NCBI GenBank assembly: GCA_964551735.1 | Contig: CAZKEF010000015.1 | Coordinates: 62,001-126,000, forward strand | From: DAOUAT01 sp964551735 | GTDB taxonomy: Bacteria; Chloroflexota; Anaerolineae; CG2-30-64-16 | DNA length: 64,000 bases | Direction of reading: 5' to 3' | Part shown: in pieces, positions 23,290 to 31,471 of the stretch | Layout: each line of letters begins with the position of its first letter | Numbering within the stretch: position 1 is the first letter of the stretch | The notes under the pieces: model-generated | What the model saw: only the letters and a program-made list of their open reading frames with translations | Databases searched by the model: none | What the model was told of the DNA's origin: nothing | Translations under genes and position numbers: made by a program

Positions 23290-23416
23290 GTCATGCTGAG
23301 CGGGTCTACAGCTCAAAGTGAGTTGCGGCGGATGACAAGCGAAGCATCTGTGCCGAGACTCTTCGCTGGTGCTGTGCTGTTAACCGTGTTGAGCCGTTAA
23401 CCCGCTCAGAGTGACA
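23290..23416. repeat. 127-bp inverted-repeat element (GTCATxxTGAGCGGGT family), copy A
   Basis: The ends TGTCATGCTGAGCGGGT and ACCCGCTCAGAGTGACA are imperfect inverted repeats. Inside are GAGTTGCGGCGGATGAC, AGCGAAGCATCT and ACTCTTCGCTGG. The same layout occurs at 47006-47146, and a short form occurs inside rtcA. No coding capacity is seen, so it is a MITE-like element. It lies within the formate dehydrogenase operon. Confidence 0.8.
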
Positions 23417-23497
23417 GGCGAAAGCTTCTTTGGTGAAGCGAGGGCGACCACGGAGGGGCGCCCCTTGTTTCCCTGCTTCTTTTTTCCCTTGTTTCCC

Positions 23498-24160
23498 TCA
23501 GTTCCCGTCCTTCGCTGATTCGCTCATCCGTAGGGGCCATTCGACCCGCCCCTGTAACGCCCCCGTCGGACACACCCCTACGCAGTTGCCGCAGAAGACA
23601 CAGGTGGTGTCGGGCATGTCTTCACCGAACGCGGTGGCGACGTGGCTGCCGATGCCGCGGCCGCCCCAGGTGAGGGCGAAGGTGTTCTGCACATCCTCCG
23701 CGCAGACCTGGATGCAGCGCCAGCACATGACGCATTTGGCGTAATCTCGGATATAGAACGGGTTGTCGTCGTAGACTGGGAACTCGCGACGGATGCCGCC
23801 CGCGAAGCGTTGGAAGTTGGCCCCATAGCGTTCGGCCAACGCCAGCACCTCCGGCGCCTGGCTGAGGTCCACGGTGGAGGCCAGCAGCTCCAGGATGACG
23901 CGGCGAGCGGTGTGGACGCGTTCCGTCTCTGTGTTCACCACCATGTCCTTAGCGACCTTCGCCACGCACGCGGGCTGTAAGTTGCGCGCGCCCACCACCT
24001 CCACCACACACAGTCGGCAGAGGCCGTTGGCCGTCAGGTTGGGGTGATAGCACAGGGTGGGGATCTCCACACCGATGCTGGTCGCTGCCTGCAAGATCGT
24101 GGCATCCGGCGCCGCGCGCACGGTGCGGCCGTTGATGGTCAGGGTGACGGTGTCGGTCAT
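23498..24160 (-). CDS. Formate dehydrogenase Fe-S subunit (HoxU/NuoG N-terminal type)
   Basis: A 220-residue electron-transfer subunit. ATG at 24160 has GGAG 7 bases upstream. An N-terminal [2Fe-2S] domain carries CYHPNLTANGLCRLC and a fourth Cys in QPAC. The C-terminal half has two [4Fe-4S] ferredoxin sites: CVMCWRCIQVC and CVFCGNCVGVCP. The His-ligated cluster motif of full NuoG is not seen. It should link the molybdenum subunit to the NuoE-NuoF diaphorase. The order on the minus strand is NuoE-NuoF, RarD, this gene, an inverted-repeat element, then the catalytic subunit. Confidence 0.9.
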   Translation of the reverse strand: MTDTVTLTINGRTVRAAPDATILQAATSIGVEIPTLCYHPNLTANGLCRLCVVEVVGARNLQPACVAKVAKDMVVNTETERVHTARRVILELLASTVDLSQAPEVLALAERYGANFQRFAGGIRREFPVYDDNPFYIRDYAKCVMCWRCIQVCAEDVQNTFALTWGGRGIGSHVATAFGEDMPDTTCVFCGNCVGVCPTGALQGRVEWPLRMSESAKDGN

Positions 24161-24194
24161 GGTGGGTCTCCGAATCAACAAATGAGCGTGGTTT

Positions 24195-24296
24195 CAGGCT
24201 CGAAGAGGGTCTGTGACCCTCGACCGCCGATCGCAGACCGGTCGGAAGCATGAATTGCGGATAACGCACCACGCATCACGTATTACGCATCACAAA
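24195..24296. repeat. Repeat tract upstream of the Fe-S subunit gene
   Basis: AGGGTCTGTGACCCT and GCAGACCGGTC palindromes are followed by GCACCACGCATCACGTATTACGCATCAC. The second tract runs into the 3' end of the rarD-like gene and belongs to the GCGTATTGCG family seen in dnaE and hyuA. Confidence 0.6.
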
Positions 24297-25177
24297 GCCA
24301 CTGCTGCGTGGTTGCGGCGCTGCGTGATGACGCCTTCTGCAGTGTATAGCAACAGCGCAACCCAAATCAGGCTGAAGCCGGGCAATTGCTCCAGGCGGAA
24401 GCCTTCGCCATAGACGAAAGCGCCCAACAGGAACTGGATGGTCGGCGCGATGTATTGCAGCACGCCCAGGGTGGTCATGGTGACCCGGCGGGCGCCGGCG
24501 GTGAACAGGAACAATGGCAGCGCTGTGACAACTCCGGCAAAAGCCAACAGCAGCGTGGGCGCAAGGCCGGCCGCGACAAAGGCGCCGGTCCCGCGCACCG
24601 CATTGATCCCCAGGAACGCCAGCGCGGGCAGGAACAGGATGGACATCTCGACTGCCAGGCCCTCCACCGAACCCAAAGAGGTCTTCTTGTGGAGCAGCGC
24701 ATAGAAGCCGAAGCTGAAAGCCAGCGCCAACGCGATCCAGGGCAGCCGGCCGTAGCTCAACGTCAGGTAGGCGACCCCTGTGCCGGCCAGGGCGATCGCA
24801 GCCCACTGCCATGGTCGCGGCCGTTCGTGCAGGAACAGGGTGCCCAGCAGCACGTTCACCAGCGGATTGATGAAGTACCCCAGGCTGCTTTCCACGATCT
24901 GGCCGCTGTTCACCGCCCAAATATAGATCAGCCAGTTGCCGCCGATCAGCGCGGCCGTGACGATGAGCGGCCCAACCTCTGTGGGTCGCGCCACGAAAGG
25001 CCTGAGCCACGCCCAACGCCGCCAGACGGCCAGGAGCAGCACGGCGACCACGAGCGACCAGACGATGCGGTGGCTCAGGATTTGGGCCGCCGGCACAGCC
25101 TCCAACAGCTTCCAGTAAGCCGGCAGGATCCCCCAGAGGAGATACGCGGCCAGCGCGGGCACGGTGCCGGGCTTCAC
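24290..25177 (-). CDS. rarD: EamA/RarD-type permease
   Basis: A 295-residue inner-membrane protein with about ten hydrophobic helices in two EamA halves. It opens AAYLLWGILPAYWKLL, the RarD signature (Y-x-x-W-G-x-x-P-x-Y), and contains ILSHRIVWS and the repeat-half motif YIAPTIQFLLG. Such proteins export small metabolites; RarD itself has no firmly known substrate. The GTG start overlaps the NuoE-NuoF stop as GTGA, so it is translationally coupled to formate dehydrogenase. The final residues (ITQRRNHAAVAL) are encoded in or next to a repeat tract and may be altered. Confidence 0.9.
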   Translation of the reverse strand: MKPGTVPALAAYLLWGILPAYWKLLEAVPAAQILSHRIVWSLVVAVLLLAVWRRWAWLRPFVARPTEVGPLIVTAALIGGNWLIYIWAVNSGQIVESSLGYFINPLVNVLLGTLFLHERPRPWQWAAIALAGTGVAYLTLSYGRLPWIALALAFSFGFYALLHKKTSLGSVEGLAVEMSILFLPALAFLGINAVRGTGAFVAAGLAPTLLLAFAGVVTALPLFLFTAGARRVTMTTLGVLQYIAPTIQFLLGAFVYGEGFRLEQLPGFSLIWVALLLYTAEGVITQRRNHAAVAL

Positions 25178-26964
25178 GATTTCAGCGCCTCAAACAACTC
25201 CGGCCAACGGCCGTGCGCGCTGACAATGGCCCACGGCGCAGCCTGGCCCAGCCCGCAGATGCTGGTGTCGGTCAGCACGCCGGCCAGTTCCAGCAGATCG
25301 GCGGCATCGGCCGGCTGCGCATAGCCGGCCGCAATGCGGGCCAGGATCTCGGCCTGGCGCTGCGTGCCCATCTGGCACGGGTAGCACTTGCCGCAGCTCT
25401 CGTGCGCGAAGAATGCGCCGATCCGGGCTAGCACATCGCGCAAGTCAACTGCGTCGTCAAAAACCATCAGCGTGCCCGCGCCGATGGTGCCGCCGACCTT
25501 GCGGAAATCCTCAAAGGTGAGGGGCGTGTCCAGATGCTCGCCGGTCAGGAAGGTGCCGGCCGCGCCACCGGTGAGCACCGCCTGCACCTGCCGGCCCTCC
25601 CACAGCCCGCCGGCCAGGTCGTACACCAGGTGCCGCAGCGGCACGCCGAACGGCACCTCGTAGACGCCGGGCCGCAGCACCGAGCCGCTGACCGCGAAGA
25701 GCTTGGTGCCGGCCGATTCGGGTGTCCCCAGAGCGTTATACCAGCGCGCGCCGTGCATGATGATGGACGGCACCTTGGCCAGCGTCTCCACGTTGTTGAT
25801 CACCGTTGGCCGGCCCCACAGCCCCGCCTGGGCCGGGTAGGGCGGCCGCAGCCGGGGGAAGCCGCGCTTGCCCTCGATGCTCTCGATCAGCGCGGTCTCC
25901 TCGCCGCACACGTAGGCGCCCGCGCCGCGGCGCACCTCGATGCGGCAGGCAAACGGCCCTTCGGCCCGGCTCAGGGCAGGCCCTTCGGCCGACTCGCCGC
26001 ACAGGTAGCCGGCCTCTTCGATGCAGCGCACGGCGTTGGTGAAGCGCTCGTAGCCCTGCCGATGCTCCCCGCGCACGTAGATGAACGCGTGGTGCGCGCC
26101 GATGGCGTAGGCCGCGATGAGCAACCCCTCCACCACCCGGAACGGGTCGCCGTCCATCAGAACCCGATCCTTGAACGCGCCCGGCTCGCTCTCGTCCGCG
26201 TTGCAGATGATGTAGCGCGGACCGGGGTTGCGTACGGTGAACTCCCACTTCAGCCCGGCCGAGAACGCGGCGCCCCCGCGGCCCAACAGCTTGCTGGCCT
26301 TGACCTCGGCGATCACCTGGGCCGGGGTCATCTCCCGCAGCGCCTTGTGCAGCGCGGCCATCCCGCCCTGCGCCCGGTAATCCTCCAGGCTGGTCGGGTC
26401 CACCACGCCGACGTTGGATAGCGCGATCTTGACCATGCCGCCGATGCGGGGTTTGACTGGGACCGGGTTGCCGTCCAGCAAGGTCGCCGCAGCCGCAGGC
26501 GCGTGCCGTTCCAGGTTGGCCAGGGCGGCCGGCGCGCGGTCGCACAGCCCCAGGCAGCGCACCGGCTCCACCGTGAACGCGCCGTCGGGCGTTGTTTCGC
26601 CCGGCGCCACCCCCAGCCGTCGGCAGACGTCCGCCAGCACCCGGTCAGCCCCGGCCACCGCGCACGGTCCATCCTGGCAGATACGGATCACCTGTTGACC
26701 CACCGGCTCGGTGTGGAACATCTCGTAGAACTCGGTGACACCGTAAACGTCGGCTGTGGGCATACGCAGGAACTCGGCGATGCGCTCGACCGCGGGCCGC
26801 GGCAGCCAGCCGCCGAACAGCGCCTGCGCATCGTGGAGGATTTCGAGCAGATAGGAGCGCCGCGGGGTCGCCGGTCGGATGGCGTCGTTCTCGGCGTAGG
26901 CAATGAGGATCGTTTCCAGTTGGGCAAGCCTGGGATCGAGATGGGCGGCAGTATCAACGGCCAT
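25174..26964 (-). CDS. NuoE-NuoF fusion, NAD-dependent formate dehydrogenase diaphorase subunit
   Basis: A 596-residue protein. Residues 1-165 are a NuoE-like thioredoxin-fold [2Fe-2S] domain with Cys96, Cys101, Cys137 and Cys141. Residues about 180-596 are NuoF: FMN/NAD motif GRGGAAFSAGLKW, CNADESEPGAFKDR, the RRGAGAYVCGEETALIESIEG loop, and [4Fe-4S] ligands in ESCGKCYPC with a later Cys in SICGLG. It passes electrons from formate to NAD+ (or the reverse). AGGAG lies 6 bases before the ATG. Residues about 323-339 hold a repeat-derived insertion (AEGPALSRAEGP) just before the glycine-rich loop. It is the first gene of the operon. Confidence 0.94.
   Translation of the reverse strand: MAVDTAAHLDPRLAQLETILIAYAENDAIRPATPRRSYLLEILHDAQALFGGWLPRPAVERIAEFLRMPTADVYGVTEFYEMFHTEPVGQQVIRICQDGPCAVAGADRVLADVCRRLGVAPGETTPDGAFTVEPVRCLGLCDRAPAALANLERHAPAAAATLLDGNPVPVKPRIGGMVKIALSNVGVVDPTSLEDYRAQGGMAALHKALREMTPAQVIAEVKASKLLGRGGAAFSAGLKWEFTVRNPGPRYIICNADESEPGAFKDRVLMDGDPFRVVEGLLIAAYAIGAHHAFIYVRGEHRQGYERFTNAVRCIEEAGYLCGESAEGPALSRAEGPFACRIEVRRGAGAYVCGEETALIESIEGKRGFPRLRPPYPAQAGLWGRPTVINNVETLAKVPSIIMHGARWYNALGTPESAGTKLFAVSGSVLRPGVYEVPFGVPLRHLVYDLAGGLWEGRQVQAVLTGGAAGTFLTGEHLDTPLTFEDFRKVGGTIGAGTLMVFDDAVDLRDVLARIGAFFAHESCGKCYPCQMGTQRQAEILARIAAGYAQPADAADLLELAGVLTDTSICGLGQAAPWAIVSAHGRWPELFEALKS
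25948..25998. repeat. In-frame GCCCTTCGGCC repeat insertion in nuoEF
   Basis: Two direct copies of GGCCCTTCGGCC(C/G) flank GGCTCAGGGCAG. This is the CCTTCGxCxxGCTCAGGxCAG type of repeat, also present at 55080. It replaces about 11 residues of the family with about 20. Confidence 0.7.
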
Positions 26965-27055
26965 GCGGCTCTCCTATCGGTGATGCGTAGTCCGCATTGT
27001 AGCTTCGGTTCCATTTGCTGTCAATTAGCCTTTGGCGCCTTCGCCGCTGGTGGGG

Positions 27056-27061
27056 TAGAAT
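27056..27061 (+). promoter_or_regulatory. Possible -10 element for the asparaginase gene
   Basis: TAGAAT lies 18 bases after TTGGCG (27032-27037), about 67 bases before the start codon. Both elements deviate from consensus, so this is weakly supported. Confidence 0.3.
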
Positions 27062-27127
27062 GGCAGCGCTCCGCCCGCGCACCGGGGCGGGCCAACGCTC
27101 AGTTTCCTTGATCGGACAAAAGACACC

Positions 27128-28150
27128 ATGCGCAAACGCCTCTACATCGCTTACACCGGCGGGACCATTGGCATGTGCCGGACGGCCGACGGCTACGCCC
27201 CCGCGCCCGGCTACCTGGCCAACCAGATGGCCGAGATGCCGGAACTGCGCGACCCGCGCATGCCGGCGTATGATATCAACGAGTATTCGCCCCTGTTGGA
27301 CTCGTCCAACATGACCCCGGCCGACTGGATCCGCATTGGGCAGGACATTGTGATGCACTACGACGCCTACGACGGTTTCATCGTGCTGCATGGCACCGAT
27401 ACGATGGCTTACACGGCTTCGGCGCTGCCGTTCCTGCTGCGCGGCCTGCGCAAGCCGGTCATCATCACCGGTTCGCAGATCCCGCTGTGCGAGGTCCGCA
27501 ACGACGCGCGCGCCAACCTGATCACCAGCATGGCGATCGCGGCCGAACAGGCCGTGCCTGAAGTGTGCTTGTATTTCGGCAACAAGCTGCTGCGGGGCTG
27601 CCGGTCGGTGAAGGTGGATGCGGATGGCCTGGACGCGTTCGATTCGCCCAACTATCCGCCGCTGGGCCTGGTGGGGGTGAACATCGCGATTGACTGGAGC
27701 CACGTGGCCCCGCCGCCTGCTGTCGCGGGCCTGACCCTGGTTGTGCCGCGCGTGGCCGCGACGGTGGGCGCGTTCCGCATCTTCCCCGGTCTGTCGCCCG
27801 CGCTGCTGCGCAATGTCCTGCAGCCGCCGCTCCACGGCCTGGTGTTGGAGACCTATGGCGTGGGCAACGCGCCGGATCGGGACCAGGCGTTCCTGGGAGA
27901 GATCTGGGCGGCAAGCCAGCGCGGGGTCGTGATCGTCAACTGCACCCAGTGCCTGCGCGGCTCGGTGCGCCAGGGCGAATACGCGGGCGGCGCGGCGCTG
28001 GCGCGCGCGGGTGTCATCAGCGGCCACGATATGACCGCCGAAGCCGCGCTGTGCAAGCTGTTCACCCTGTTCAGCGCCGGCCTCGGGCCGGATGAGGTGA
28101 AGGTGCAGATGGGGCATAATCTGTGTGGGGAAGTGACGGTGCGCGTGTAG
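27128..28150 (+). CDS. ansA: Type I (cytosolic) L-asparaginase
   Basis: A 340-residue enzyme that hydrolyses asparagine to aspartate and ammonia. Both catalytic threonine motifs are present: YTGGTIGM at residues 9-16 and VLHGTDTMAYTAS near 86. Further hallmarks are PVIITGSQIPL, and RNDARANLITSM, which supplies the active-site Asp/Lys region of the family. There is no signal peptide, so it is the cytosolic AnsA type rather than the periplasmic type II. Length is normal. It stands alone, divergent from the formate dehydrogenase operon. Confidence 0.94.
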   Translation: MRKRLYIAYTGGTIGMCRTADGYAPAPGYLANQMAEMPELRDPRMPAYDINEYSPLLDSSNMTPADWIRIGQDIVMHYDAYDGFIVLHGTDTMAYTASALPFLLRGLRKPVIITGSQIPLCEVRNDARANLITSMAIAAEQAVPEVCLYFGNKLLRGCRSVKVDADGLDAFDSPNYPPLGLVGVNIAIDWSHVAPPPAVAGLTLVVPRVAATVGAFRIFPGLSPALLRNVLQPPLHGLVLETYGVGNAPDRDQAFLGEIWAASQRGVVIVNCTQCLRGSVRQGEYAGGAALARAGVISGHDMTAEAALCKLFTLFSAGLGPDEVKVQMGHNLCGEVTVRV

Positions 28151-28309
28151 GCTGGCCCAAGGGTGGGACGCGGACGAGCGAGGATGAACGCCGATGGCTG
28201 TGTCTTCATTGGCCCTGAAACCTATTCCTTCGGCTTACGTAGTGAAGGGCAGAACGACATCCGCCCGGACGCCAGTTTCATTGCTCCGGCGCAGTTGAGG
28301 GGTGCGGCG

Positions 28310-28852
28310 ATGGAAAGCAAACGGATCCAGGGCTTGGGCGCGCTGTTGATCGGCGTCAGCCTGATCGGGGTGGGCGCGCTGTTCTTGCTGGGCCAGATCT
28401 TCCGCTTCAACGTATGGGCTGTGCTGTGGCCTTTCTTCATCATCGGGCCAGGGCTGCTTTTCTTCTTGGGCATGGTCGCCCTGGGCAAGACGGGCGCGCC
28501 ACTGGCGATCCCCGGCAGCATCGTGACCATGGTGGGCTTGATCCTGCTCTACTCGGCGATCACCGGGCATTGGTCAAGCTGGGCCTACGCCTGGGCGCTG
28601 ATCGCGCCAACCGCTGTGGGTGTGGGGATCGCGATCATGGGGCTATGGGCCGATGATCCGCGCACAGCGCGCGCCGGTGGGGTGGTCGCGGCTATCGGCC
28701 TGGCGATCTTCCTGTTTTTCGGTGTGTTTTTCGAGCTGGTGTTGAATATCAGCGGCTTTGCTGGCGGGTGGTTCGGCCGCATCATCGTGCCGCTGCTGCT
28801 CATGGGTGCAGGCGCAGCCGTGTTGGTGTTGGCTTTGGTGCGGCGCCGGTAG
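28310..28852 (+). CDS. Small integral membrane protein of unknown function
   Basis: A 180-residue protein. ATG at 28310 (MESKRIQGLG) is chosen because the upstream in-frame extension lacks hydrophobicity and looks non-coding. Five hydrophobic helices are visible: about 10-30, 36-56, 62-82, 88-110 and 121-142, with a sixth at the C-terminus before RRR. An aromatic-Pro motif (VLWPFFIIGPGLLFF) resembles the LiaF/DUF5668-type membrane domain often found in cell-envelope sensors. The terminator stem includes its stop codon. There is no operon partner. Confidence 0.72.
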   Translation: MESKRIQGLGALLIGVSLIGVGALFLLGQIFRFNVWAVLWPFFIIGPGLLFFLGMVALGKTGAPLAIPGSIVTMVGLILLYSAITGHWSSWAYAWALIAPTAVGVGIAIMGLWADDPRTARAGGVVAAIGLAIFLFFGVFFELVLNISGFAGGWFGRIIVPLLLMGAGAAVLVLALVRRR

Positions 28853-28871
28853 TGCCGCACCAAAGCCTTTT
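28831..28871 (+). terminator. Terminator overlapping the stop codon
   Basis: A perfect 14-bp stem (GGCTTTGGTGCGGC at 28831-28844 with GCCGCACCAAAGCC at 28854-28867) with a 9-base loop is followed by TTTT. The stop codon is in the loop. It may also serve the convergent protease gene. Confidence 0.85.
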
Positions 28872-28921
28872 GCTGTTTGAGCGCCAGCGTGCAGCTTTCG
28901 CACATCACGTCACGCCGCGCG

Positions 28922-31132
28922 CTACCGCGAGCGTACCTCGATGGCGGCGACGATGGGGTCCTTGCCGGCGCTCTTGGTGAAAGTGATGTTCAGTTCGCCA
29001 TCGGCCACCGTGGCCTGGTAGGTGCGGTCCAGGGCAGTGTAGCGGCCAACGGTGGCGAAAATGTCAAGACCCGATTCGACGATGGCATCTTCGATGCTAA
29101 TCTGCATGACCCGCTCACCGACTTTGCTGACTTCGAACTCGGCGAAGCGTAGGGTGATGCGGTAGGTGCCGTTCGGCGCAGCGAAGCGATAGTTTTGTGG
29201 GTTCCTGCGCCAGGTCTGGTAGAGCAGATCCTCGTTTGTACCTTCCACAGGCTCACTGCTATTCTTGTTATCACCGTCCCTGGCGCCCCAGGCGCCGTCC
29301 CATTTCTGATCTACATCCCATGTCACCCCCTGGCTGTCGGTGTACGCCTTATCACCGCTGTTGATCCAACGAGTGTAGGATGGTTCGCCTCCGCTCGGCA
29401 AGGTGGCTGCAACCTCGATGGCGGCGACGATGGGGTCCTTGCCGGCGATTTTGGTGAAAGTGATGTTGAGTTCGCCGTCGGTGACGGTGGTTTGGTAGGT
29501 CTTGTCCAGCGCGGTGTTGCGACCGACGGTGGCGAAGATGTCCAGGCCCGGTTCCACGATGGCGTCTTCGATCCCGATTTGCATGACTCGTTCGCCAATC
29601 TTGTCTGCCTCAAACCCGGCAAAGTGGAGGGTGATGCGGTAGGCGCCGTTCGACAGTGCAAAGCGATAGTCCTTGGGGTTCTTGCGCCAGGCCTGGTATA
29701 ACGCATCATCCCCGGTGCCTTCGACCGATTTCTTGGTGTCCTGTTTGTTTCCATCCCTGGCGCCCCACGCGCCATCCCACTTCTGGTCTACATCCCACGT
29801 CAGCCCCTGGCTATCGGTGTATGCTTTGTCTCCGCAGTTGACGCGGCGCACGTACAGGGAACGGACTCGCGTCACCGCAGCCCCGACGTCAATACGTCCA
29901 TCTCCGAAACGTGGGTCCCAGCCAGGATCGCCCAGGTCAACCGCGGTTTGTTGGATCACTGCCTGCAAATCGCTCGGGGTCAAGATGGGTTGGAATGATA
30001 ACAGCAGTGCAGCCAGCCCGCTGACATGGGCGGTCGCCATTGAGGTGCCGCTGCGTGAGGCATAACCAGAAGGCTGGTCGGCGCTCCAGTCAGTGCTCCA
30101 AATGTCAACGCCCGGTGCGGAGACGTCTACGAAACTGGCGGGATTTGACAGAGCGTAGCTTTCATCGTTGCGATCTGTGGCCCCGACAGCCATGACAGCA
30201 GGATAGGCTGCAGGATAAAATACGTACTCGAAGCCGGTATTACCTGCGGCCGCCACCATAAGCACGTCATTGTCTGTGGCATATTGCACCGAGTCTCTGA
30301 GTACTTGGGTGTCCCAAGGCAGGACCAGACTCAAGTTGATCACCGCCGCGCCGTGATCTACCGCATAGAGGATGCCGCTGGCCACGTTGGCACTGGTACC
30401 GATGCCGCTGGAATTGAGGACTTTGATGGGCATGATGCCCACGTTGGGCGCGATACCGGCGATGCCTGCGGCGTTATCGAGCGTCGCGGCTGCGATCCCG
30501 GTGACATGGGTGCCGTGGCCGCGATCATCACTGGGGTCGTCATCTTTGCTAACGAAGTTATAACCCGGCAAAACGCGGCCGATAAATTCGGGGTGCGTCA
30601 GCGCGAGGCCTGAGTCCACCATTGCCAAGATGATATCAGGGCTTGGATAAAGGGCATCCCAGCCAACAGGCGCGTTGATCAATTGAGGCGCATATACTTT
30701 TTCCGGATCATTGTAATCGGGGTCGTTGGGTAGCAATGCCTCTTCGACCAGATAATTGGGTTCAACCCAGGCGACATCGGGATCGTTCTGCAGGGTCGCC
30801 ATGACAGATGCCATCTCGCCGGGTGGGGTCTGTAGCACAAAGATGCCTAGATCTGATAGGTTACTCGTGGGGTCCAAGCCAAGTTCGCTGACGATCGCGG
30901 GCGCTCCCCCTGTCGTCGTGACAGCATTAAAGCGCACCACAAGTTGATCACCTACGTATGGCAGCGGGGCTTGTGTCAGGCGGTCGGTGGCCTGTGCCGG
31001 GTGGAGCGCGATGGGAGATGCGCCAAGCGTGGTGTTTACCGCTGCGCGGTGCGAGCTGTCGGCGTTTACGCAGGGAGCACCCAGTAGCGAAACCAGGAAG
31101 ACAATGATTACTGCATAGAAGACGCGTTTCAT
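28922..31132 (-). CDS. Secreted subtilisin-like (S8) protease with two malectin-like domains
   Basis: A 736-residue exported protease. ATG at 31132 follows AGGAGG and starts a signal peptide (MKRVFYAVIIVFLVSLLGAP). An I9-like propeptide (about 58-130) precedes the S8 domain with Asp173 (AMVDSG), His206 (RGHGTH), Asn298 (AAAGNTG) and Ser364 (SGTSMA). Two malectin/carbohydrate-binding-like domains of about 155 residues follow (DKAYTDSQGxTWDVDQKWDG, DIFATVGR, LNITFTK). They are so alike in DNA that they look like a recent duplication with a 159-codon period. The malectin domains suggest attachment to glycans or the cell surface. Confidence 0.93.
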   Translation of the reverse strand: MKRVFYAVIIVFLVSLLGAPCVNADSSHRAAVNTTLGASPIALHPAQATDRLTQAPLPYVGDQLVVRFNAVTTTGGAPAIVSELGLDPTSNLSDLGIFVLQTPPGEMASVMATLQNDPDVAWVEPNYLVEEALLPNDPDYNDPEKVYAPQLINAPVGWDALYPSPDIILAMVDSGLALTHPEFIGRVLPGYNFVSKDDDPSDDRGHGTHVTGIAAATLDNAAGIAGIAPNVGIMPIKVLNSSGIGTSANVASGILYAVDHGAAVINLSLVLPWDTQVLRDSVQYATDNDVLMVAAAGNTGFEYVFYPAAYPAVMAVGATDRNDESYALSNPASFVDVSAPGVDIWSTDWSADQPSGYASRSGTSMATAHVSGLAALLLSFQPILTPSDLQAVIQQTAVDLGDPGWDPRFGDGRIDVGAAVTRVRSLYVRRVNCGDKAYTDSQGLTWDVDQKWDGAWGARDGNKQDTKKSVEGTGDDALYQAWRKNPKDYRFALSNGAYRITLHFAGFEADKIGERVMQIGIEDAIVEPGLDIFATVGRNTALDKTYQTTVTDGELNITFTKIAGKDPIVAAIEVAATLPSGGEPSYTRWINSGDKAYTDSQGVTWDVDQKWDGAWGARDGDNKNSSEPVEGTNEDLLYQTWRRNPQNYRFAAPNGTYRITLRFAEFEVSKVGERVMQISIEDAIVESGLDIFATVGRYTALDRTYQATVADGELNITFTKSAGKDPIVAAIEVRSR

Positions 31133-31471
31133 GGTATGCCTCCTCTGTATGAGCGCTGCGGTTATTCTGAAGTTACCTGTCACCGGTGTGAATCCTCGCG
31201 CACAAAACTGCCGGCGGCTATCAGGAAGAACCTGATTTGTAAGTAGGTTTTTCCTGATTCTCAACTCAGGCCATCCTATAACACCCTACGCTTGACGCTT
31301 TGGGGTCTGTAAGTGCCAGTGAACCACCCTCGGCAGCCCGTACAGGTGGACACCACAGGTAAATCCTGTTATAATATCAGGGGTTAGCCTTGACTTGCGG
31401 GCGCCAGATCTATCGCTTTACATTGGGATGATTACACCTGGCACGGGAGAGGGACTTTTTAGGGAGTGCTG
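31133..31471. promoter_or_regulatory. Divergent intergenic region with hairpin (31221-31257)
   Basis: The region separates the subtilase (minus) from the histidine kinase (plus). TCAGGAAGAACCT (31221-31233) and AGGTTTTTCCTGA (31245-31257) form a 13-bp stem with one G-U pair in the subtilase 5' region; it could be an operator or a leader hairpin. The kinase promoter lies at 31347-31375. No gene is seen. Confidence 0.5.
31347..31375 (+). promoter_or_regulatory. Promoter of the histidine kinase operon
   Basis: TGGACA (31347-31352), 17 bases, then TATAAT (31370-31375) preceded by TG at 31367-31368. This is a strong extended -10 sigma-70-type promoter, about 97 bases before the kinase start. Confidence 0.8.
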
